Shown in pieces: positions 1 through 5,739 of a stretch of DNA of 12,339 nt (position 1 is the first letter of the stretch; every line of letters starts with the position of its first letter). The stretch is from Candidatus Hermodarchaeota archaeon (GTDB lineage Archaea > Asgardarchaeota > Hermodarchaeia > Hermodarchaeales > Hermodarchaeaceae): positions 1 to 12,339 of the forward strand of contig JAEOSV010000092.1 of NCBI GenBank assembly GCA_016840185.1, written 5' to 3'. The translations under genes were made by a program, and so were the position numbers. Under the pieces are notes generated by a model, which saw only the letters and a list, made by a program, of their open reading frames with translations, made no database searches and had not been told where the DNA came from.

Positions 1-2
1 AA

Positions 3-125
3 GATGGAATCATCAAACCGAAAGAACGTGTAGTAGTTGTCCGCGCCTCAGCACTTGTCCCTGGAAAAACCAACGTTCTTGAAGTATTTACAGTCAAAGA
101 CGTACTCGACGCAAAAATCCTCTAA
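3..125 (+). CDS. C-terminal end of a probable pyruvate kinase (partial)
   Basis: Only the last 40 codons are in the window, read in the frame that ends at TAA 123-125. The tail has the pattern G-I-I-K-P-x-x-x-V-V-V-V followed by V-P-G-K-T-N-V-L-E-V. This matches the end of the pyruvate kinase C-terminal domain, where a (V)PGxTNxLxV stretch is typical. Pyruvate kinase makes pyruvate and ATP from phosphoenolpyruvate and ADP in the cytoplasm. The catalytic barrel lies outside the window, so the call rests on this short tail and the product could differ. The gene runs toward the HEAT-repeat gene on the other strand, with only 26 bases between the two stop codons. Confidence 0.65.
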   Translation, partial: DGIIKPKERVVVVRASALVPGKTNVLEVFTVKDVLDAKIL

Positions 126-128
126 ACA

Positions 129-142
129 GGTTTTTTAAAAAT
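129..142. terminator. T6/A5 convergent terminator
   Basis: A TTTTTT run directly followed by AAAAA lies between the converging stop codons at 125 (+) and 152 (-). Archaeal termination mainly needs a T-run on the non-template strand, so this short palindromic tract could serve both genes. No GC stem is visible. Confidence 0.45.
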
Positions 143-151
143 AGAATCCGT

Positions 152-616
152 TTAAGAATGGCTCACGTTATCCTGATATTTACCCAACATCTGAAGGGCC
201 AACACCACTCGGTTCCGCACAGTGGGAAACGGATCAAGCAACGCCTGATTAAGTGGTGTTACCGCACGAAAATCACCCAACAATCCCAGCGCAAGTGCTG
301 CTTGCTCCCGAACTGTATACTCATTGTCGTTGAGAGCATTAATCAGAGGTTGAACAGCACGATGATCTCCAATCAACCCTAATGATAGCGCAGCACAGCT
401 TCGTACGCCAAACGCCTGATCTTGCAAGGCATTAATCAATGGGTCAACAGCCCGTGAATCACCGAGTTTCCCTAATGTTAAGGCAGCTTGTCGACGCTTC
501 CCTGCTACTCGGCTTCGAAGGGCCTTGAGATGCTTTTCAACCCTCCCAGTTTTTGGCGGTGGGGGTTTTGTATCCTTCGCCTTAAGAGGGCTTATCGGCT
601 TATCACGCTGGTCCAA
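152..616 (-). CDS. Small HEAT-repeat protein (PBS-lyase type repeats)
   Basis: 154 aa if the TTG at 616 is the start. It has GGAG 8 bases upstream and an in-frame stop shortly before it. Residues 1-40 are basic and proline-rich, with a PPPP run at 18-21. From residue 44 there are three clear HEAT repeats plus a degenerate fourth, with an exact 31-residue period (starts near 44, 75, 106, 137). Each has the pattern A-A-L-x-L-G-x-x-G-D-x-R-A-V-x-P-L-x-x-A-L-x-D. Such repeats stack into a small alpha solenoid that binds other proteins, and they occur in phycobilin lyase-like and many archaeal adaptor proteins. There is no signal peptide or membrane segment, so it is probably cytoplasmic. The partner is unknown. 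No catalytic function can be claimed. Confidence 0.8.
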   Translation of the reverse strand: MDQRDKPISPLKAKDTKPPPPKTGRVEKHLKALRSRVAGKRRQAALTLGKLGDSRAVDPLINALQDQAFGVRSCAALSLGLIGDHRAVQPLINALNDNEYTVREQAALALGLLGDFRAVTPLNQALLDPFPTVRNRVVLALQMLGKYQDNVSHS

Positions 617-662
617 TCTAATAGCTCCACAGTGCTATGAGACACTATTGGCATCATCTAGC

Positions 663-700
663 TTTATAATTGCTACCCCATTTTAAGTCGGCTTTTAAGA
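663..700. promoter_or_regulatory. Candidate divergent promoter region with two TATA-like boxes
   Basis: TTTATAAT at 663-670 reads as ATTATAAA on the minus strand. From there it would place transcription start about 25 bases ahead of the HEAT gene start at 616. A second box, CTTTTAAG (692-699), could serve the CoA-transferase gene on the plus strand. Both are predicted from spacing and composition only. Confidence 0.35.
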
Positions 701-765
701 AACAGTCAAAACGTTGGTAAGCCTTTTATCACTTCTCGTAGCCTTTGATTGTGAAATCAAATCTT

Positions 766-770
766 GGTGA
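766..770 (+). promoter_or_regulatory. GGTGA ribosome binding site that fixes a TTG start
   Basis: GGTGA complements the TCACC of the archaeal 16S rRNA 3' end. It lies 6 bases before the TTG at 777. The TGA at 768-770 is in frame, so translation cannot begin further upstream. TTG 777 is therefore the best start for the CoA-transferase subunit A gene. Confidence 0.7.
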
Positions 771-776
771 ACACCA

Positions 777-1688
777 TTGACTGAAGCAGCAATCGAAGAC
801 AAACGAATCACCCTCGAAGAAGTCACCAACAAAGTCCATAACGAAGCCCATATTGCTTGGGGCGGTTTTGGGTACCAACGGCCCCCCGAAGCTTTTGCCA
901 TGGAACTCATTCGACAAAAGAAACGCGGCATCAGAATCTACACCTGCGGGTCAGAACACGATCTAGACATTCTTGTTGGTGCGGAAGTGTGCCTAGAATT
1001 TGAAGTCGCCTTCTTTGCCATCGAAGCTTTGGGTCTGGCTCCTAACCTTCGACGACGTTCCAAAGAGGGTAAGGTGAAATTTGAGGATTATACGAATCTT
1101 GCTATGGCGTTGAGGTTTTTGGGTGGTGCCTTGAATGTGCCTTTCATGCCGATTCGTCATATGATTGGCACAGATATGATGACGAAGACTCGATTGCGGA
1201 AGGAAAAGGCGAAAGTGATTCAATGTCCTTTTACTGATACCCCAATTACTCTGCTTCCCTCAATTCAAGCAGATTTTGGAGTGATTTGTGCGCAGAAGGC
1301 AGATCAGGCAGGGAATGTTCAAATTTTTGGGATTAAAGGTGAAGACAATGAAATTACTCGGTGTGCCAAGAAATCAATTGTATTCGTCGAGGAAATCATT
1401 TCGAATGAAGAAATTCGTCAACATCCGGATATGACTATGATTCCGAGTCTTTATGTTGATTACGTGGTGGAACTACCCTTTGGCAGCTGGCCCATGCAAG
1501 TGTTTGGAAAGTATGACTATGACTTACCTCACCTGCAATATTACGTTCAACAGTGTAAGACTGAGGAAGGCTGGGAGGAATATCTGAACGAATGGATTCT
1601 TGGTGTCGGGAGTCATGAGGGGCTGCTCAAAAAAATTGGGCAGAAACGATTGAAGGAGTTACGAGCGGATCCCCGATTAGGATACTAG
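777..1688 (+). CDS. CoA-transferase family I, subunit A (glutaconate CoA-transferase type)
   Basis: 303 aa, TTG start. It is the alpha subunit of a two-subunit acyl CoA-transferase, which moves CoA between a carboxylic acid and a CoA ester in the cytoplasm. Matches to the GctA group run along the whole chain: A-W-G-G-F-G near 27-32, the segment after it on swapping or removing the acid, G-L-A-P-N-x-R-R at 86-93, D-x-A-G-N-V-Q-I-F-G at 176-185, V-E-E-I at 204-207, and V-V-E-x-P-F-G around 230-236. The length is normal for the family (about 300-320). Subunit B follows after 9 bases, so the two are translated from one message. The substrate cannot be read from sequence. Glutaconate, another dicarboxylate, or a ring-cleavage product as in the actinobacterial IpdAB relatives are all possible. 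Confidence 0.88.
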   Translation: MTEAAIEDKRITLEEVTNKVHNEAHIAWGGFGYQRPPEAFAMELIRQKKRGIRIYTCGSEHDLDILVGAEVCLEFEVAFFAIEALGLAPNLRRRSKEGKVKFEDYTNLAMALRFLGGALNVPFMPIRHMIGTDMMTKTRLRKEKAKVIQCPFTDTPITLLPSIQADFGVICAQKADQAGNVQIFGIKGEDNEITRCAKKSIVFVEEIISNEEIRQHPDMTMIPSLYVDYVVELPFGSWPMQVFGKYDYDLPHLQYYVQQCKTEEGWEEYLNEWILGVGSHEGLLKKIGQKRLKELRADPRLGY

Positions 1689-1697
1689 GAGGAAGTG

Positions 1698-2477
1698 ATG
1701 AAGATGGTAGAGTATACATCAACGGAAATGATGGCGGTTTGTGGTGCGCATGCAGTGAAAGATGGTGAACGAGTGTTCGCCGGTACCGGGCTTCCAGTAC
1801 TTGGTGCTATGCTTGCCAAGGTAACCCATGCCCCGAATGCCATCATCATCTATGAAGGTGGAAATGTCGACACCCAAAACAAAGACCTAGCCTTGTCAGT
1901 GGCAGATTCCCGATTGGGCTATCGTGCTGCGGCATCAATTGGCCTCATCGAGACACTTGGGTTCCTGATGATGGGTGGTCGTGTGGATGTCGGTTTTCTC
2001 GGAGCAGCACAAATCGACGAATATGGTAACATCAACACCTCCTATATCGGTGACTTTGATGCTCCGAAGGTGCGATTGCCAGGAAGTGGTGGTGGGAATG
2101 ACATCGCAAGTTCAGCAGGCCGCATCATTCTCATGTTTACCCATGATACTCGGAAATTTGTGAAGAAACTTGATTATCTCACTAGCCCTGGGCATCTTTC
2201 GGGACCCGGGAGTCGAGAGAAACTCGGATTGATTGGCGGTGGGCCTTCACTGGTAGTCACAGACAAATGTCAGATGGATTTTGAACCAAAGACAAAACGG
2301 ATTCGTTTGAAATCAGTTCATCCAGGTGTCACCGTCGACTGGGTTAAAGAAAACGTTATGTTTGATTTGCTAATCCCCAAGAATGTTCCGACCACAGCGG
2401 AGCCAACAAAACAGGAACTAGATAAGCTCCGTGGACTGGATCCTCAAGGCATCTATCTGGGCAAGGGTCAAAAATAG
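1698..2477 (+). CDS. CoA-transferase family I, subunit B (glutaconate CoA-transferase type)
   Basis: 259 aa. ATG 1698 is preferred: GGAGG (1688-1692) overlaps the stop codon of subunit A and lies 5 bases upstream. A GTG at 1695 is also in frame. This is the beta subunit, which in active members carries the catalytic glutamate that forms a glutamyl-CoA intermediate. Here Y-E-G-G at 52-55 puts Glu53 at that place, close to Glu54 of the Acidaminococcus enzyme, so this looks like a true transferase and not an IpdB-like hydrolase that lacks it. Other family marks are V-D-V-G-F-L-G-A-A-Q-I-D at 96-107, K-V-R-L-P-G-S-G-G at 124-132, G-G-G-P near 180-183, H-P-G-V-T-V at 208-213 and L-D-P-Q-G-I-Y-L-G at the C-terminus. 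It pairs with the upstream subunit. Confidence 0.9.
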   Translation: MKMVEYTSTEMMAVCGAHAVKDGERVFAGTGLPVLGAMLAKVTHAPNAIIIYEGGNVDTQNKDLALSVADSRLGYRAAASIGLIETLGFLMMGGRVDVGFLGAAQIDEYGNINTSYIGDFDAPKVRLPGSGGGNDIASSAGRIILMFTHDTRKFVKKLDYLTSPGHLSGPGSREKLGLIGGGPSLVVTDKCQMDFEPKTKRIRLKSVHPGVTVDWVKENVMFDLLIPKNVPTTAEPTKQELDKLRGLDPQGIYLGKGQK

Positions 2478-2520
2478 TGCTTCATTATTTGTCACCGCTT
2501 GCTTGACAATGAGTTTAGTA

Positions 2521-2530
2521 AATATAAAAA
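2521..2530 (+). promoter_or_regulatory. Possible TATA box AATATAAAAA before the EamA gene
   Basis: The A/T-rich box lies in the short gap after the CoA-transferase genes. A start about 26 bases downstream would fall near 2552, which would favour ATG 2560 over ATG 2539 as the EamA start. Evidence is composition and spacing only. Confidence 0.3.
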
Positions 2531-2538
2531 GAAGAAGA

Positions 2539-3468
2539 ATGGATGGAAGCCGACTTAGGATGCTTCTAATTGGGGTTGTTGCCGCACTCATTGCCGCTTT
2601 TTCTTGGGCTGTCAGTGCTGCCTTTTACAAGACTGGTGCCAAAGAGGTTTCACCGTTAACCTCTAATCTAATCCGAATTATTGTCCCGCTACTGATACTC
2701 GGAATTGGTGCCCTTATTCTTGGCCTCTCTTCTCAGGTTTTTCTTCTCAGTTCATGGGATCTCTTTCTGATTTTCGGGAGTAGTCTCTTTGCCTTTGTAA
2801 TTGGGGATGCACTTTACTTTGTTACAATTCAGAATATTGGCGTGAGTCGTGGGGTACCAATTACAGCAACTTATCCTCTTTTTGTACTTCTCTGGCAGAT
2901 TCTTTTCTTGGCACAACCGGTGCATTTGCTCATGGTTCCTGCATCGACCATCACAGTAGCAGGCGTTGCATTGCTGGGTCGACAGCTTAACCTCTCTGCT
3001 CAATCTGAGACAAGTATCACCCGTCGTCAGATGTGGATAGGCATCTGTGCCGCACTCGGAACTGCGATTAGTTGGAGTATTAGCATTCTGTTCCTTTCAA
3101 CAGTTCTTCAATCCACTAACCTTGTGTTAGTCGCTGTCATCCGTCTATCCATCGCCCTTGCCATACTCGCGCCCCTCGTCCTCGGACAACACGTCATCAA
3201 GGGTGCCGCCTTGCTGACGCGGCAAAAACTCATCTACTTGACCATTGGCGGTCTCTTCGCTCTAACCTTGGGCTACCTAGCTTTTGCCTTAGCCCTCCAA
3301 CTGATGGACACAACCTCAGTTGCTCTTTTATCTTCACTCACTCCACTATTTGCAGCAATAATTGGCTGGCGGAGTTTACAAGAACACTTTGATGTCAAAA
3401 CACTCGTCGCCATTATTGCCTGTGTCACCGGCATAATTCTCACCGCGATAGCAATCGGATTGGTGTAA
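2539..3468 (+). CDS. EamA/DMT-family membrane transporter
   Basis: 309 aa from ATG 2539. ATG 2509 and ATG 2560 are alternatives, and no strong Shine-Dalgarno site decides between them. About ten hydrophobic helices are arranged as two EamA-type repeats, roughly residues 9-150 and 165-308, the normal length and layout of the drug/metabolite transporter superfamily. Typical repeat features are A-F-S-W-A-V-S-A-A-F-Y-K near 20-31, an R-I-x-V-P stretch at 46-50, and near the end of the second repeat L-L-S-S-L-T-P-L-F-A-A-I-I-G (263-276) with E-H-F at 282-284. Members export or import amino acids, sugars or other metabolites across the cytoplasmic membrane. The substrate here is unknown. The gene starts about 60 bases after the CoA-transferase pair and runs in the same direction, so coexpression is possible. 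Confidence 0.82.
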   Translation: MDGSRLRMLLIGVVAALIAAFSWAVSAAFYKTGAKEVSPLTSNLIRIIVPLLILGIGALILGLSSQVFLLSSWDLFLIFGSSLFAFVIGDALYFVTIQNIGVSRGVPITATYPLFVLLWQILFLAQPVHLLMVPASTITVAGVALLGRQLNLSAQSETSITRRQMWIGICAALGTAISWSISILFLSTVLQSTNLVLVAVIRLSIALAILAPLVLGQHVIKGAALLTRQKLIYLTIGGLFALTLGYLAFALALQLMDTTSVALLSSLTPLFAAIIGWRSLQEHFDVKTLVAIIACVTGIILTAIAIGLV

Positions 3469-3544
3469 TTTTCTAGGGCTCATCAAAGCGAATGATTTTA
3501 GGTCATCATGCTACTACTTGTTGATACGATTCCACGACTCGAAT

Positions 3545-3550
3545 GGAGGT
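3545..3550 (+). promoter_or_regulatory. GGAGGT ribosome binding site that decides the RuBisCO start
   Basis: A full GGAGGT lies 6 bases before ATG 3557. This argues against the in-frame upstream start at 3518, which would add 13 residues with no family counterpart. Confidence 0.8.
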
Positions 3551-3556
3551 CGTCCG

Positions 3557-4789
3557 ATGAAATATGAGGACTTTTACAATCCTAAATACAAACCTGCTAC
3601 ATCTGATACTATCTGCACCTTTCGCATTGAAACTCGTGACCCTAAACAAAGCATGGAATGGGCTGCAGGTGGGGTGGCAGCTGAGAGTTCAATCGGAACT
3701 TGGACTGAACTTACCACTGAGAAACCGTATATGAAAAAACTCGCTGCAACAGTCTTTAAACTCCAAGGTAATATTGCGCAAATTGCTTATCCCATTGAGT
3801 TATTTGAACCAGGCAACCTCCCAAATATCATGAGCTCGGTTGCCGGAAATGTATTTGGTTTAGGGGACATTCAGTATCTTCGATTACTCGACATTCAATT
3901 TCCGAAGAAGCTAATTCAAAGCTTTCCCGGACCCGCCTTTGGAATTCCAGGCATTCGAAAAACGGTGAAAGTTCCAAAACGACCACTTATTGGCACCATC
4001 GTAAAACCGAAGCTTGGATTACGAACCAAAGACCATGCTGTCGTCGCGTTCGACGCATGGGCTGGCGGATGTGATATCGTCAAGGATGATGAGAACCTCT
4101 CCAGCCAAACCTTTAATCCCTTTGAAGATCGTGTTGTGACCACACTAGACCAACGAGATAGAGCCGAAGAAGAAACCGGAGATAAGAAGGTCTACTTGAT
4201 CAACGTGACGGCTGAAACCAAGGAAATGTTACGACGCGCACAGTTTGTTGAAGACCACGGAGGACGAGTTGCTATGATTGACATTCTAACCTGTGGTTAT
4301 TCTGCGGTTGCTACGCTTCGGGAACATGGATTCAAACTCATTTTACATGGACATCGGGCAATGCATGCGGCCTTCACAAAGCTTCCCAACCATGGGATTG
4401 CCATGCCAGTGATTGCAACTGCTTCTCGGCTGTTAGGCATTGACCAGTTACATGTTGGTACAGCAGTAGGTAAGATGTCGGAAGATCGTGAGGAAGTTGA
4501 AACCAATATCCACAAATGCAAAGAACCTCTTGCAGATTTGAAACCAACATTACCAGTCGCGTCTGGGGGGCTGCATCCTCGGCACGTTCCCCCTCTCATT
4601 GACATCTTTGGATGGGACCTGGTTATTCAAGCGGGTGGTGGAATTCATGGGCATCCCAAGGGCACTCGTGTAGGTGCGACTGCGATGCGTCAAGCTGTAG
4701 ATGCTACACTTGCGGGGCAATCCCTCGAAGAGTATGCGACGTCACACTCAGAGCTTGCTGAAGCGCTCACCCACTGGCCCACAGCTTAA
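3557..4789 (+). CDS. rbcL: RuBisCO large subunit, archaeal form III type
   Basis: 410 aa. RuBisCO adds CO2 and water to ribulose-1,5-bisphosphate, giving two 3-phosphoglycerate. In archaea with form III it usually ends an AMP/nucleoside salvage route. The active-site set is complete (spinach numbers in brackets): Glu43 (60), Thr48 (65), Trp49 (66), Asn98 (123), Lys150 and Lys152 (175, 177) in G-T-I-V-K-P-K, the Lys176-Asp178-Glu179 metal site (201, 203, 204) in V-K-D-D-E-N, His266-Arg267 (294, 295), His299 (327), loop-6 Lys306 (334), Ser336 (379) and the G-G-G phosphate site near 360. It is therefore a carboxylase, not a form IV-like protein. G-P-A-F-G-I at 125-130, H-G-H-R-A-M-H-A-A-F-T and the lack of a form I C-terminal extension point to form III. 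Loop 6 reads G-K-M-S-E-D, so the usual Glu336 is Ser. No small subunit, phosphoribulokinase or AMP phosphorylase gene is in the window. Confidence 0.93.
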   Translation: MKYEDFYNPKYKPATSDTICTFRIETRDPKQSMEWAAGGVAAESSIGTWTELTTEKPYMKKLAATVFKLQGNIAQIAYPIELFEPGNLPNIMSSVAGNVFGLGDIQYLRLLDIQFPKKLIQSFPGPAFGIPGIRKTVKVPKRPLIGTIVKPKLGLRTKDHAVVAFDAWAGGCDIVKDDENLSSQTFNPFEDRVVTTLDQRDRAEEETGDKKVYLINVTAETKEMLRRAQFVEDHGGRVAMIDILTCGYSAVATLREHGFKLILHGHRAMHAAFTKLPNHGIAMPVIATASRLLGIDQLHVGTAVGKMSEDREEVETNIHKCKEPLADLKPTLPVASGGLHPRHVPPLIDIFGWDLVIQAGGGIHGHPKGTRVGATAMRQAVDATLAGQSLEEYATSHSELAEALTHWPTA

Positions 4790-4795
4790 CGGTTC

Positions 4796-4811
4796 ACCAT
4801 CCCACGATGGT
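4796..4811. repeat. 6-bp inverted repeat between convergent stop codons
   Basis: ACCATC and GATGGT flank a 4-base CCAC loop, in the 28 bases between the RuBisCO stop and the stop of the presenilin-like gene. It could act as a transcript 3'-end stem for both genes. No T-run follows on either strand, so a terminator role is uncertain. Confidence 0.35.
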
Positions 4812-4817
4812 CCCTAG

Positions 4818-5681
4818 CTAGCCTAATCCTACTACAATCTCAAAGATGATAGCGGGAATCCATGGGATGATTCCAAAAAGGACAACGATGAGTCCAGGTA
4901 TCGGTTTGTCAATCCTTCTCTGAAATAGTGCGACCAAGACAGCCACACCGATGAAAAGCATGAGAGTGGAAGCCAGGGCAATGCCAACACCGAAATATAC
5001 CAATGAATGGGCGACAATTGCGGAATAGGATACGATATCACCGACACCCATGAATGTGCCACCAAGCATCGTACCCAGGAAGTCCATGCCGTCGACACGT
5101 TTATGCCAATCTGGTTGGACCGCTTGTGCGGTGAATATATCAATGGCGGCAAGGGCTACAAACAGGACGAATAGAGGTAGAGTGGGGATAGCGACACCGA
5201 GGAATGCGCCGATACTGCCACCATACCATATGACCATAACTTGCTTTCCCCAGCGGGGGAGCATGTCAAGGATGATGAAGAGTATGGCGAACATGGAAAA
5301 GTAAATTGAAGCAAACGCGACAATAGAGTAGAGGAACAGGTTTTCCACACCTTGTAAGAAGAAGAGGAGAATGATGTGACCGACAAGTAATGTCGCCAGA
5401 AATAGGAGTGGGGAGAGTAGGACGGAGACAAAGAGACGGTCAGGTCGAAGGGTGGAGAACCGGAAAAATAAGTTGAGGATAAAGACGATTCCTAAGCCGA
5501 TTCCCGCATAAAGAAGGACCATGTAGATATTGAGTGGAAATGGATAAGCGGTTGCCAATTTAATATAGTCAAGATCGGTCGTTGAAAGCAGAATCCAGGC
5601 TAAGAGTCCACCATAAGTGGCAGCAATGGCTACTTGGGCTGCTATGGTCATAAACCGATGTCTATCGAATTCTCCACTCAT
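4818..5681 (-). CDS. Presenilin/signal peptide peptidase-like intramembrane aspartyl protease (family A22)
   Basis: 287 aa from ATG 5681, chosen because GGTGA (5687-5691) lies 5 bases ahead. About nine hydrophobic helices are present. The two catalytic aspartates of the GxGD proteases are visible: Asp181 in helix A-L-A-A-I-D-I-F-T-A, and Asp215 in G-V-G-D (212-215) at the start of the next helix. The PALP motif of the C-terminal helix is present as K-P-I-P-G-L (259-264), with the two outer prolines kept and A-L changed. The aspartates are 34 residues apart, so the cytoplasmic loop between helices 6 and 7 is short. Length is like other archaeal presenilin homologues (about 300). Such enzymes cut helices inside the membrane, for instance left-over signal peptides. 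It lies downstream of the ABC substrate-binding protein, from which a hairpin and T8 run separate it. Confidence 0.8.
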   Translation of the reverse strand: MSGEFDRHRFMTIAAQVAIAATYGGLLAWILLSTTDLDYIKLATAYPFPLNIYMVLLYAGIGLGIVFILNLFFRFSTLRPDRLFVSVLLSPLLFLATLLVGHIILLFFLQGVENLFLYSIVAFASIYFSMFAILFIILDMLPRWGKQVMVIWYGGSIGAFLGVAIPTLPLFVLFVALAAIDIFTAQAVQPDWHKRVDGMDFLGTMLGGTFMGVGDIVSYSAIVAHSLVYFGVGIALASTLMLFIGVAVLVALFQRRIDKPIPGLIVVLFGIIPWIPAIIFEIVVGLG

Positions 5682-5686
5682 CAAAT

Positions 5687-5691
5687 TCACC
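5687..5691 (-). promoter_or_regulatory. GGTGA ribosome binding site of the presenilin-like gene
   Basis: GGTGA on the minus strand is 5 bases before ATG 5681. An in-frame GTG at 5690 falls inside this site and so is unlikely to be the start. Confidence 0.65.
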
Positions 5692-5693
5692 AG

Positions 5694-5727
5694 AAAAAAA
5701 AGAGAGGTTGTAGGGCCAAAGCCCTAC
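5694..5727 (-). terminator. Hairpin plus T8 after the substrate-binding protein gene
   Basis: On the minus strand a perfect 7-bp stem, GTAGGGC/GCCCTAC (5727-5721 and 5716-5710, 4-base loop), begins 12 bases after the stop codon at 5740. Eight bases later comes a run of eight T (5701-5694). This looks like a terminator for the transporter transcript. The T8 run ends only 2 bases before the GGTGA of the presenilin-like gene, so read-through or attenuation could set the level of that gene. Confidence 0.65.
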
Positions 5728-5739
5728 GTTTTGACTAGA

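Noticed and set aside
158..382. Open frame on the plus strand opposite the HEAT-repeat gene
   Set aside because: It is antisense to clear repeats with a 31-residue period and has no family-like features.
200..487. Tandem DNA repeats or a CRISPR-like array
   Set aside because: The 93-base periodicity comes from the HEAT protein repeats. The DNA units are diverged, and no spacers are present.
3518..3556. Upstream RuBisCO start adding 13 residues
   Set aside because: GGAGGT at 3545-3550 lies inside that extension and is correctly spaced for ATG 3557.
3557..4789. Form IV RuBisCO-like protein
   Set aside because: All catalytic and metal-binding residues are present, including the carbamylated lysine and loop-6 lysine, which form IV proteins usually lack.
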